Origin: Lachnospiraceae bacterium UBA7202
GTDB taxonomy: Bacteria; Bacillota; Clostridia; Lachnospirales; Lachnospiraceae
Assembly (NCBI GenBank): GCA_002490705.1
Contig: DKUO01000004.1
Span: 1 to 47,714, forward strand
Direction of reading: 5' to 3'
DNA: 47,714 nt
The notes beneath the pieces are model-generated. The model saw nothing but the letters and a program-made list of their open reading frames with translations. It did not search any database and was not told the DNA's origin. Made by a program: the position numbers and the translations under genes. Every line of letters starts with the position of its first letter. Positions within the stretch are counted from its first letter, which is position 1. Of the stretch, positions 7,331 to 15,699 are shown piece after piece.

Positions 7331-9619
7331 TCAATGCACGAAAGTCTCCACGCTCACCTTCTTTCCTCTCACCCGGACCGTCACCGCGCCGCCGTCCGGC
7401 GTCTGATAAATCTGGCATCCCTGTTCTGCAAGCCGCTCTAATGTCTCCCTGTGGGGATGGCCGTAGGAGTTGTTCCTCCCGGCGGAGATCAGCGCAAGCC
7501 GGGGATTTACAAGCGCAAGGAACTCTTTTTTTGTGGAATTTTTGGAGCCGTGGTGTGCCGCCTTTAACAGCGTGATTCCTTCCGGCAGTCCGCCCGCCTC
7601 CCTCATATGGGCCAGCCTCTCTGTCACAAGACTCTCCCCCTCTCCTTCCAGATCCCCCGTAAAAAGGGCGGAAAAATCATCATACGTCAAATAGAGAACC
7701 ATAGACCCTGCATTGGTGTCTAAGTTTACATAACTTTTATCCGGGTGGAGACAGGTTAACATAAGTTCCCCTTTATCAAGTCGATCTCCTTCCTGTAGAA
7801 ACGCCACGGGAACGTCCCGGCTCTGTGCCAGAGCCGCCAGCGTCAAATAATTTTCATCCCTGCTCTCTTCGGCTAAATCGGGCAAAAACACACATCCGAT
7901 CTCTATTCCCGTCTCCCCGTACTTCTCTAACATTCCCTGAATCCCGCTTATGTGATCCTCGTCCGAATGGCTGACAAACACTGCATCAAGCCGCCTCACG
8001 CCCCGATACTTCAAAAACGGGATGATCTGATAGGTTTCCACCTCCTTCTGATCAGAGCTTCCGCCGTCGATGAGATAATGGCCTCCCTGTCCGTCCGACA
8101 GATAAATACAGTCTCCCTGTCCGATATCCAGCACGGTGATCTCAAAATTCTGCGGCATCCGGCAGGTCAAAAGCATCACCGCCGAAAAAATCGCACACCA
8201 AAAATGCACCTTTTTCTTTTTGCCTGCAAAAAACACCGCCGCCGCCAAAAGCCCCAGAAAAACCACAACCTGCCAATTTCCCGGCCTTCCCGTAACCAGC
8301 CGCTGTCCGGGCAGCCCCATGCAGAACCCGCAGCACTTCTCATAGAACGTCAAAATCCAGACTCCGGGGAAGGCGGCAAGACGCCCAAGCGGCAAGAAGA
8401 CGGAGGCTGCCGCCATCACGCCCAAACCGCTTACCAGAAGCAGGCTCATGCAGGGAATCACAATCAGATTGAGGAGAATGCTGTAAAGCGGAAATTCATA
8501 ATAAAAACACAGATGCACGGGAAGCGTGACAAGGGATACCCACGCTCCCGCAGACAGCGCCTTCAGGAAGGCGTTCCGGTCGGGAAGCTGCTCAGAAACC
8601 TCCGGCAGGAAGCCGAGCCCGCAGACAGCGCCGAAGGAAAACAGGAAGCCGCTGTGCGTCAGGTACAGGGGCTGCTGTATCAGAATCAGAAGAGCCGCCA
8701 CCGTCATAGCGCTCAAAAGATCGTATGTCCTGCCCGCCAGAGAGGCGCACAGTTTCAGCCCGAACATCACCAAAGCCCTGACCATGGAAACGCCCATTCC
8801 CGTCATTGTCCCGTAACAGCACATCAACGCCACGGATAATATTATGTTAACCGATTTAGGGATGGGCAGATGTGCCAGAAGCTTATAAAGCCCCATGCCC
8901 AGAATGGACAGATGCAGGCCGCTGATGGCAAGAATATGGATGATGCCGTTATGCTGGTACAGGCTTTTCACCTCCCCGTCAAGCAGTCCCTTCTCTCCTA
9001 AAAGCATGGCCCCCATCACGGACGCCTCCTTTTCCGGATAGCAGGCATGAAGTGTCAGGGACAGATATTCCCGGCAGGTATAGAGGGTTTCCCGAAACCG
9101 CGAATGATCCCTGCTCTGGGATAGACAGTCCGCCTGCATCAGCCTGCCCTGCTGTCCCAAAATGCGGTAATAATCCGCCGCATCAAAGGCTCCGGGATTG
9201 GTCGCGTGGGAGAAGGCATAAAACTTCCCCTCCATCAGCACAACACTCCCCATAGCCGGTTCTTCCCCCGGATAGCACAGCACGCCCTCGATCCCCTCCG
9301 TACCCGGAAGGCACAGACGCGCCTTATTATTTTCACAATATTTTTTAATTTGTTTTACGGTAGCTTCCCTGATTTTTTCGGGTAGATATTCCAAAGAATC
9401 TGCAAGAATCGGATTCAGGACAATGACCTGTCCCAAAGATACCACCAAAACCTCTTTGTCTTTTGAAATTTTATGTTCCTTCCACTCCACGACGCCAAGC
9501 AGCAGGGTTTGTTCCCCGTCAAGCCCATCGTAGGTTTCCGCGCCTTTCGGCATCAGATAAATTCCCAAAAGCAGTGCCACCGCAAATGCCAGTCCTGTCA
9601 AACACAGCGGTCTGCGCAT
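7331..9619 (-). CDS. comEC: ComEC/Rec2 DNA-uptake channel
   Basis: The 762-aa protein has the three-part architecture of ComEC, the inner-membrane channel that takes single-stranded DNA into the cytoplasm during transformation. An N-terminal DUF4131-like region carries the typical NPGAFD motif (residues 141-146). A competence domain starts with HILAISGLHLS (228-238) and contains many membrane spans. A C-terminal beta-lactamase-like domain has VSHSDEDHISG (metal ligands) and AAHHGSKNS. Length is normal and no frameshift is seen. ATG 9619 follows AAGGGAG. It lies between gerMN (44-base gap, containing a GTTTACATAA motif) and holA. Confidence 0.94.
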   Translation of the reverse strand: MRRPLCLTGLAFAVALLLGIYLMPKGAETYDGLDGEQTLLLGVVEWKEHKISKDKEVLVVSLGQVIVLNPILADSLEYLPEKIREATVKQIKKYCENNKARLCLPGTEGIEGVLCYPGEEPAMGSVVLMEGKFYAFSHATNPGAFDAADYYRILGQQGRLMQADCLSQSRDHSRFRETLYTCREYLSLTLHACYPEKEASVMGAMLLGEKGLLDGEVKSLYQHNGIIHILAISGLHLSILGMGLYKLLAHLPIPKSVNIILSVALMCCYGTMTGMGVSMVRALVMFGLKLCASLAGRTYDLLSAMTVAALLILIQQPLYLTHSGFLFSFGAVCGLGFLPEVSEQLPDRNAFLKALSAGAWVSLVTLPVHLCFYYEFPLYSILLNLIVIPCMSLLLVSGLGVMAAASVFLPLGRLAAFPGVWILTFYEKCCGFCMGLPGQRLVTGRPGNWQVVVFLGLLAAAVFFAGKKKKVHFWCAIFSAVMLLTCRMPQNFEITVLDIGQGDCIYLSDGQGGHYLIDGGSSDQKEVETYQIIPFLKYRGVRRLDAVFVSHSDEDHISGIQGMLEKYGETGIEIGCVFLPDLAEESRDENYLTLAALAQSRDVPVAFLQEGDRLDKGELMLTCLHPDKSYVNLDTNAGSMVLYLTYDDFSALFTGDLEGEGESLVTERLAHMREAGGLPEGITLLKAAHHGSKNSTKKEFLALVNPRLALISAGRNNSYGHPHRETLERLAEQGCQIYQTPDGGAVTVRVRGKKVSVETFVH

Positions 9620-9648
9620 ATGCTTCTCACTCCCTTTTCTCTATTTTA

Positions 9649-9658
9649 GTTTACATAA
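9649..9658 (+). repeat. Dispersed motif GTTTACATAA in the gerMN-comEC gap
   Basis: Exact 10-bp copy, extended as TAGTTTACATAAT, 30 bases before the comEC start codon. A coding copy lies nearby in gerMN (9874-9883, reading Tyr-Val-Asn). Confidence 0.7.
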
Positions 9659-9663
9659 TACAA

Positions 9664-10605
9664 TTACTGTGTCGTCCCGGATTCCATGATATCCAGATTT
9701 CTCTCAAACACCGTATTTAAACTCATATTTTCCCTGTAAGAGAGATTTGTCTCTCCGTTTATGGATATCTGCACCCTGTTTACATTCGACAGTTCCACCA
9801 GCGAGTTTGTAATGGAATAGATGGTCACATCGGAAACCACGTTGTAGGGCTGATTCAGGAAATCGTCGTTTAAGTTTACATAACACGTACCATCCTGCAC
9901 GGTAACACTGATGATTTTTGTTGCCGGATTGATCGTCGGATAGGCGCCCTCCACCGTCGGCCCCTCCACCAGTTTCTCCACCACCAGCTTTTCCAGAGAA
10001 ATATTACTGTTATACACCACGTTGCGGCGATTTTCCTCCACAAGCCGGTCCCCTGTTTCATTGGCAAAATAGAGCCTGAGATTTACTTTTTCATAGGCGT
10101 TGATCTCATTGCCGGCATTCTCAATAAAAGTGTCCGCCGCCATGACGCCTACCGCCGCCCCCGTCTTGTCCGTGAGCTGCTCTCCCTTTACCGTAAACGC
10201 CACGCGCTCCACGCCCGGCAGCTGCGTCACGGTTCTCACGATAGACGCGCGCACGAGAATCTCCCTGATGCCGTACAGCTTCCTGTAATTTTCATCAAAA
10301 TCAAGCGTCAAAAGACCGCTGTCCAACGTATGGCCTATCACGGAAATCTCCGCCGCCAAAGGCGTCTCATACTCCATCTTATCGGGAATAGACGCAAGCT
10401 GTTCCAGCATTTCCGAAAGCAGCGCTTCCGTGTCCGTCGTCCCGCTCACATACTCTCGCTCTATAATCTTTGTCTCGTCGTTGCTCACATAATAGATCCG
10501 ATAGGCAATGCCTTCCTGCTTCGCGTTACGGCCCGCACAGGCAGTACAAAGACACAGCGCCATAATCAAAGTAAAGCAGAGAAACCAAAGTCTCGTTCTC
10601 TTCAT
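9664..10605 (-). CDS. GerMN-domain lipoprotein
   Basis: A 313-aa exported protein with two tandem GerMN repeats. The first is about residues 35-150 (YRIYYVSNDETKIIEREY, then LTLDFDENYRKLYG), the second about 170-285 (LRLYFANETGDRLVEENR, then CYVNLNDDFLNQ). GerMN domains occur in the spore germination protein GerM and in cell-envelope proteins. The N-terminal hydrophobic segment ends in LCTACAG, a lipobox-like site, so it is probably lipid-anchored. Start ATG 10605 has AGGGAGG 6 bases upstream. Its 5' end lies only 10 bases from the end of the histidine kinase gene, implying one transcript with the two-component system. Confidence 0.88.
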   Translation of the reverse strand: MKRTRLWFLCFTLIMALCLCTACAGRNAKQEGIAYRIYYVSNDETKIIEREYVSGTTDTEALLSEMLEQLASIPDKMEYETPLAAEISVIGHTLDSGLLTLDFDENYRKLYGIREILVRASIVRTVTQLPGVERVAFTVKGEQLTDKTGAAVGVMAADTFIENAGNEINAYEKVNLRLYFANETGDRLVEENRRNVVYNSNISLEKLVVEKLVEGPTVEGAYPTINPATKIISVTVQDGTCYVNLNDDFLNQPYNVVSDVTIYSITNSLVELSNVNRVQISINGETNLSYRENMSLNTVFERNLDIMESGTTQ

Positions 10606-10615
10606 ATCTGCCTCC

Positions 10616-12097
10616 CTAAACCGCAATGTACTTCAGCGGAATCTTTACCGTGAAGTCTGTCCCCTCTCCCTCCACGCTTGCCACCTTGATCGTACCCCGG
10701 TGCATCAGAATCGCGCTTCTCGTAATGGAGAGCCCCAGGCCCGTACCCCCGATCTCTCTGGAACGGGACTTATCCACGCGGTAAAACCGCTCGTAAATAT
10801 GTTCCAGCTCGTCCTCCGGAATGCCCACGCCCGAGTCCGCCACCTGTACCGTAAAAAACTGGTGGTCGGCGTCCAGCGTTACCTTCACAAAACCGTGTTC
10901 TTTATTGTACTTAATCGCATTTTCCACCAGATTGGAGAGCGCCAGCGTCAGCTTGACCTCATCCACAGACGCCGTCACGGGACGCAGGCTCTCATACACA
11001 AGCTGTATGTCCCTGCGGTTGGCAATGGGACGCAGCCTTCTCATGATCAGCTCCACCAGCGCATTGATATCCACCTCCGAAATATTCAGGTCGGCGGTAG
11101 TCCTGTCCATTTTCACCAGAGAGAGCAGATCGTTGATGATCTTGTCCTCCCGCTCGATCTCTGCCGCTATATCGGTCATAAATTCCTGATACACTTCAAT
11201 CGGCACATCCTTCTGGGTAATCAGCGAATCGGCCAGCACTTTCATGGAGGTGATCGGCGTCCGCAGTTCATGGGACACGTTGGATACAAACTCCTGTCTG
11301 GAATCGTCCAGCATTTTCATCCGTCCCAGCACTCTGTTAAAGGCGTCACCGATATGCTCTGTCTCCAGACAGTCCGTCACCGAAATGGGGTCGTTTGTAT
11401 ACCCCTCCTGCACCTGATCCAACGCCTCTATAATCTTTTTAAAGGGTGCAAAGAGAAATTTGGACACCAGAAGGGTCACCACGAAAATCAGAACACCCAC
11501 AATGGACTCCACCACCAGCGCCTGCCGGTCCAAGCTGTTCATGGTCGCAATAATGCTGTCGTTGGACGCGCTTACCAGCATAACGCCCCGCACCAGTTCC
11601 AGCTTCTCACCGGTTCCTAAAGACAGCTCCGCCTCCACCGTCTCCGTGATGGGAACGGTCATTTCTATATAGCCGTTTTCCCTGTCGTACTTGTTGGCGC
11701 TCTCCCCGTTCAGACACCGGATCACCTCCTCCGAGATAATAGTTTTTCCCTGACTGATCCCATAGGTGTCCTTTACAATACGGAGATCCGCATTGATGAT
11801 AAGCACACGGCCGTCATACAGATTGGACAGCTGGTCCAGCTCCGCGTTGATCACCTCGGAAGATGGATCTTCAAGATAGTGGTACGTAATCAGATGATTC
11901 GCCAGAATTCTAACCTGCGTGGAAATATCGGAAGTCCTGACATTCACCGCCCGGCGCTCATAGTTTTGCAGAATTGCATAGCGCATGATAAAGCAGGGAA
12001 TCAGCCCGACCACAAGCAGAATCAGAAAAATCCGCCCTTTCAGGCTTCGCAGAAATGTAATTTTACGCAATTGTATTTTAGGCAAAGTAATATCCAA
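10616..12097 (-). CDS. WalK/VicK-like sensor histidine kinase
   Basis: A 493-aa membrane kinase: TM1 about residues 22-42, an extracytoplasmic sensor region to about 195, TM2 about 197-217, a HAMP linker, a HisKA domain with phosphoacceptor His276 (VSHELRTP), and a HATPase_c domain with the N box NLVENAIKYN and G boxes DSGVGIP and GGTGLGLS. The start overlaps the end of the response regulator by 20 bases, indicating translational coupling. The combination with an OmpR-type regulator and a downstream lipoprotein recalls WalRK/VicRK cell-wall systems, but the signal cannot be told from sequence. Confidence 0.93.
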   Translation of the reverse strand: MDITLPKIQLRKITFLRSLKGRIFLILLVVGLIPCFIMRYAILQNYERRAVNVRTSDISTQVRILANHLITYHYLEDPSSEVINAELDQLSNLYDGRVLIINADLRIVKDTYGISQGKTIISEEVIRCLNGESANKYDRENGYIEMTVPITETVEAELSLGTGEKLELVRGVMLVSASNDSIIATMNSLDRQALVVESIVGVLIFVVTLLVSKFLFAPFKKIIEALDQVQEGYTNDPISVTDCLETEHIGDAFNRVLGRMKMLDDSRQEFVSNVSHELRTPITSMKVLADSLITQKDVPIEVYQEFMTDIAAEIEREDKIINDLLSLVKMDRTTADLNISEVDINALVELIMRRLRPIANRRDIQLVYESLRPVTASVDEVKLTLALSNLVENAIKYNKEHGFVKVTLDADHQFFTVQVADSGVGIPEDELEHIYERFYRVDKSRSREIGGTGLGLSITRSAILMHRGTIKVASVEGEGTDFTVKIPLKYIAV

Positions 12098-12767
12098 CCC
12101 CCCACTTTGTCCGCACGTACACGGGCTCGCCGGGAATTTCTTCTATCTTCTCGCGCAGTCTTCTGATATGCACATCCACGGTTCTCACATCCCCCGGATA
12201 GTCATTTCCCCATACCAGCCGAAGCAGTTCCTCTCTGCCGTAAACCTTTCCCGCATTCTTCATCAGAAGTTCCAGCACTTCATACTCCTTGACAGTCAAA
12301 TTGATCTCGCGGTCTTTGATATACACTCTCCTGCCCTCGCAGTCCAGCCGCATATCGCCCCGTTCCACCACCTTGACCGTTTCTTCCCGCCCGCGCTCCT
12401 GACGGTTCGTCCTGCGCATAATGGCCTTGATTCTGGCCTTCACTTCAAGAATATTAAAAGGCTTCGTTATGTAATCATCCGCGCCGTAGTCCAAGCCTAA
12501 AATCTTATCCATATCGTCGCCCTTAGCGGTTAACATAACAATGGGGACGTTAGAAAACTCCCGAATCTGCTGGCACACCTCAAAGCCTGTCATTTTGGGA
12601 AGCATCACATCGAGCAGAACCATGTCATAGACGTTTTGCTGCGCCAGCTGTAGCGCCTCTTCGCCGTCGTATGCGCAGTCCACCTCCATGCCGTCCTGTT
12701 CCAGACTGAATCTGATCCCTTTCACGATCAATTTCTCATCATCCACTACCAAAACTCTCTGTGCCAT
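12078..12767 (-). CDS. OmpR-family response regulator
   Basis: A 229-aa regulator with an N-terminal receiver domain (acidic pocket VVDDE, phosphoacceptor Asp53 in LLDVMLP, conserved Lys in YITKPF) and a C-terminal winged-helix domain (LTVKEYEVLELLMKN, then VDVHIRRLREKIE and VRTKWGVGYYFA). It is the partner of the overlapping histidine kinase gene. Similarity is closest to WalR/VicR/PhoP-type regulators. ATG 12767 follows AGGGA at a suitable spacing. comEA is 18 bases upstream, so the competence gene and the two-component genes are probably in one transcript. Confidence 0.94.
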   Translation of the reverse strand: MAQRVLVVDDEKLIVKGIRFSLEQDGMEVDCAYDGEEALQLAQQNVYDMVLLDVMLPKMTGFEVCQQIREFSNVPIVMLTAKGDDMDKILGLDYGADDYITKPFNILEVKARIKAIMRRTNRQERGREETVKVVERGDMRLDCEGRRVYIKDREINLTVKEYEVLELLMKNAGKVYGREELLRLVWGNDYPGDVRTVDVHIRRLREKIEEIPGEPVYVRTKWGVGYYFA

Positions 12768-12785
12768 CGTTCTATCCCTGCCTGT

Positions 12786-13547
12786 CTAGTTTACACAAAT
12801 GCTGTCTTTTATTTTTTCGTACATGCCTTCCTTGATTCCGTTCACCTTCATGATATCCTCCGGCTTTTGAAAGCCTCCGTGGGATTCCCTGTAAGCGGTA
12901 ATGGCCGCTGCTCTTGTCGCCCCAATGCCGGGAATATCGCAAAGCTGCGCCTCGGACGCGGTATTGATATTGACCTTTGCATTTTTGCCCTTATCCTGTG
13001 CGGCGTTTTCTGTCTCCGTAAAGGCCGTGCCCGCCACGATGCCGATCTGTGCGGCTGCATTCTCCTGCGGCAAATCTGCCGGGGCTTCCCCCGCAAGAGC
13101 TTTTTCTGCTTCCTCCAGTGTGGGAATCACAAGCTTTGTGCCGTCGGCCAGTTCCTGCGCTTGGTTTACATAATCTCGATCCGCCTCTTTGTCGAATCCC
13201 CCTGCTGCCTGTACGGCCTCGTAGACGCGGCTTCCCGCCCGCAGCTCATAGACGCCCGGCTGTTTAACCGCGCCGCAGACATGTACACAGATCACATCCG
13301 GTTCTGTCTGAACCGGCGCCGCAATCTCTTTCGCCTGCCCTGTCTGCGAGACGTCCTCCTGCTCTTTCTCAGCAGGCGGCGCTTCCGAAGTCTCCACCGT
13401 CTCCGCCTGCTCCCCGGCGGCGTTTTCCTCACTGATCAGAAGAAGCTCTTCCTTCTTCGTACAACCGCTAAGAACAAACAGGGCCGCCAACAGCAGTCCC
13501 GCATACCCTGTCCTTTTTGCATGTAGTTTTCTCTTTTTCTTCTGCAT
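12786..13547 (-). CDS. comEA: ComEA-like DNA-binding lipoprotein
   Basis: A 253-aa protein with a lipobox (VLSGC, Cys29), a Glu/Ala-rich linker, an SLBB domain (about residues 85-150, VCGAVKQPGVYEL) and a C-terminal helix-hairpin-helix domain (about 190-253, KVNINTASEAQLCDIPGIG). ComEA binds incoming double-stranded DNA at the outer face of the membrane and feeds the ComEC channel. Both proteins are in this cluster. The lipid anchor is a variation: the classic ComEA has an N-terminal transmembrane helix. The gene ends GTGTAAACTAG, close to the dispersed motif, and a true copy is in the reading frame at 13164-13173. Confidence 0.92.
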   Translation of the reverse strand: MQKKKRKLHAKRTGYAGLLLAALFVLSGCTKKEELLLISEENAAGEQAETVETSEAPPAEKEQEDVSQTGQAKEIAAPVQTEPDVICVHVCGAVKQPGVYELRAGSRVYEAVQAAGGFDKEADRDYVNQAQELADGTKLVIPTLEEAEKALAGEAPADLPQENAAAQIGIVAGTAFTETENAAQDKGKNAKVNINTASEAQLCDIPGIGATRAAAITAYRESHGGFQKPEDIMKVNGIKEGMYEKIKDSICVN

Positions 13548-13626
13548 AGTCTCCCTTCCGAGTCCCCCGGACTCTATGGGAGGTTCCCGCTATGCGCTGT
13601 ATTTTTATTGTATGATAAATTTCTCC

Positions 13627-14058
13627 TTATGTCCACTTAAAAATAATGATTCCTGCAATCATAATACCCATTCCCAGCAATTTTTTGGTCTCCAGGGACT
13701 GTTTTTCCACGCCGAAAAGTCCAAAAACCTCAATGAGATAGGCAACGATCAGCTGAGAGACCACAATGCACATCACCGACCGGGCCGGCCCGAGCAGCTC
13801 CATGCTCTTAATAACCGTATACGTGATAAACGCACCGATCGCGCCGCCAAGCAGCATATACTTTGGCTCCACCTGAAAGAGGATCGCAAAAGAAGAACGG
13901 TCCGACATAAGCCACACAGCCAGACAGACCATGAGCGCCGTAAGCTGTACAAAGGCATTCGCCACCCATATCCCCGACTGTTTTGTGACCTGCGTGTTAA
14001 AAACACCCTGCACGCTCATCAGCGCGCCGGATAAAACCGCAATCCAGAATCCCAACAT
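13627..14058 (-). CDS. DMT-superfamily small transporter (DUF606/YdcZ type)
   Basis: A 143-aa protein of about five hydrophobic helices, with the N-terminal FWIAVLSGALMSVQGVFNTQ motif of the DUF606 (YdcZ) half-size drug/metabolite transporter family. Such proteins usually act as pairs or homodimers. Only one half is present here. The substrate is unknown. It precedes comEA by 80 bases. A hairpin GAGTCC/GGACTC (13560-13574) just before comEA could separate the two. Confidence 0.82.
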   Translation of the reverse strand: MLGFWIAVLSGALMSVQGVFNTQVTKQSGIWVANAFVQLTALMVCLAVWLMSDRSSFAILFQVEPKYMLLGGAIGAFITYTVIKSMELLGPARSVMCIVVSQLIVAYLIEVFGLFGVEKQSLETKKLLGMGIMIAGIIIFKWT

Positions 14059-14114
14059 AATGTCATTACCTCCTTCACAGACATAAGCCCTCTGACTCTG
14101 CTTATGCGCGCAAA

Positions 14115-14148
14115 CTAAGACAAGACGGCATCTGCCGTCTTGTCTTAG
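14115..14148 (-). terminator. Long perfect hairpin ending the arginine operon
   Basis: A perfect 16-bp stem with a 2-base loop (14115-14130 pairing with 14133-14148) lies 22 bases past the stop codon of the solute-binding-like gene. T-runs are short on both strands (TTAGTTTG minus, AGCTTTTCC plus), so it may act as an end-of-operon stabiliser as well as a terminator. Confidence 0.65.
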
Positions 14149-14169
14149 CTTTTCCGTATGAACCGGTAA

Positions 14170-15699
14170 TTATTCTTCTCCGCTTTCCTCTTCCCCTAAA
14201 ATCTCTTCGTCCTCCTCTTCCACAGACAAAGGCACGTCGATGTATTCCTCCGTGTACGTCTCTCCAAGCACCTGTCCCATGATCTGCTCAGACAAAGCCT
14301 TCAACTCATCGTTGGCGTCTTCGCCCTCCCAGATCTTGGCAAAAGCGATCTCCAGCTCCACCCAGAAATTACTGGTTTCTATCATTTTCGGCATTGGCAC
14401 CGAACGGGCGTATTCTTCCAAAAAAGCCGCCGCGCCTGGATCGTCATAGGGTTTCCCGTCGCTGTGTACCGGCAGCTTTCCCGTTCTTCCGTAGAGATCC
14501 TCCGTGTTATACTGGGTCAGATACACGGCGAAATCATTTGCCATCTGCTTCTTCGTGGAATAGCCGTTGACGGCCACGCACTGCGTCACGGAAAGGGACG
14601 CGGATTCCAGCTCCCCGCTTACATCCGGCACTCTGGACACGCCGTACTCATAAGAAAATCCGCCCTCCTCGCGGGCATTTTCCAGTTTCGACAGGGCGTC
14701 TGAAGTCGCCACCGTGTATACAATCTTTCCGTCCAGAAAATCCTGCAAAACGCCGTCATAGCTGATTTCCTTCGTGTCAATAGAGAAAAACTGATTGAGG
14801 TTCTGATATACCCTGAGGGCCCGAATCGCGCTTTCGTTATAGATGTGTATGGAATCCGCATTATCGCCGTTTTCACCGCCCACATCCATATATTTCCCCA
14901 CAATAAAATAATTATAGAAAATATCCGATACATCCCACTTGAAAATCGCTTCGACCTGCTCCGGCGCGTCGTAGACATCGGCAAACGCAAGGATTTCATC
15001 TATCGTCTGGGGAATGGTCGCCTCCACCTTGGCCTGCACGTCCTCCTCGGTGATCTCCTCCTGTACCTGCGCCTCCTGTATCTCTTCCTCCACGTCGCCG
15101 TTGTCCGCCTGCTCCTGCGCATCCTCCGCCAAAGCCTGATCCCGCTCAGCCTCAATCTGCGCTCTCGCCCAGTCTTCCAGATAAGTCCTGTTATAAAGAA
15201 GACAGCTCGTCTCGTAGTAAAAGGGATAGCCGATCTGCTTGTCGTGATAGGTCACCGCCCGGACCGCCGACTGCGGCAGCATGTCCGTCATGGAGAGCAC
15301 GCCTTCCGGCAGCTCCACTTCACAGGCCAGCCCGGCCAGATATGCCTTTTCCAGAGAGTCATTGCTGACGATATACAGATCCGGCACCTCCTCCGTCTGC
15401 AAGGACGCCTGATTGATGGTTTCCAGATACTCCATCCCCGGCGTATAGACCGGAATGACGCGCACCTCTTTCTGGTACTCACTGTAGGAAACCGCCACAC
15501 TGTTCAGATAATCCGTAAGCGTCTCATCCGCATACCATAGATACAGCGTTTCCCTATGTCCAAAAAGCGAATCCTCCGCCTCTTCCTCCGCCTCCGTCTT
15601 TTCCGTCTGTACCGACCATCCAAGCTGTCCCACCCCGTAAAAACCGCCCACGATCACCGCGACCGCAAGGATCATAATCATTCTTTTTTTCAGAGTCAC
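14170..15699 (-). CDS. Orphan extracellular solute-binding-like protein
   Basis: A 509-aa protein with an uncleaved-looking N-terminal membrane segment (residues 7-26, no lipobox Cys) and a fold resembling family 1 solute-binding proteins (TLYLWYADETLTDYLN; VPDLYIVSNDSLEKAYLAG; IGYPFYYETSCLLYN; later GKIVYTVATSDALSKLE). Residues about 177-230 are a Glu/Gln-rich insertion, and the C-terminus is also poly-acidic. GTG 15699 is chosen because GAAGGAG lies 7 bases upstream. This GTG overlaps the argD stop as GTGA, so translation is coupled to argD. No permease or ATPase gene is adjacent. A role in arginine metabolism is suggested only by position. Confidence 0.75.
   Translation of the reverse strand: MTLKKRMIMILAVAVIVGGFYGVGQLGWSVQTEKTEAEEEAEDSLFGHRETLYLWYADETLTDYLNSVAVSYSEYQKEVRVIPVYTPGMEYLETINQASLQTEEVPDLYIVSNDSLEKAYLAGLACEVELPEGVLSMTDMLPQSAVRAVTYHDKQIGYPFYYETSCLLYNRTYLEDWARAQIEAERDQALAEDAQEQADNGDVEEEIQEAQVQEEITEEDVQAKVEATIPQTIDEILAFADVYDAPEQVEAIFKWDVSDIFYNYFIVGKYMDVGGENGDNADSIHIYNESAIRALRVYQNLNQFFSIDTKEISYDGVLQDFLDGKIVYTVATSDALSKLENAREEGGFSYEYGVSRVPDVSGELESASLSVTQCVAVNGYSTKKQMANDFAVYLTQYNTEDLYGRTGKLPVHSDGKPYDDPGAAAFLEEYARSVPMPKMIETSNFWVELEIAFAKIWEGEDANDELKALSEQIMGQVLGETYTEEYIDVPLSVEEEDEEILGEEESGEE

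Noticed and set aside
7734..7743. Coding copies of GTTTACATAA (7734, 9874, 13164) as independent regulatory sites
   Set aside because: All three read Tyr-Val-Asn in frame with ordinary codons, so chance plus codon choice may explain them. They are listed in the count but weigh less than the intergenic copies.
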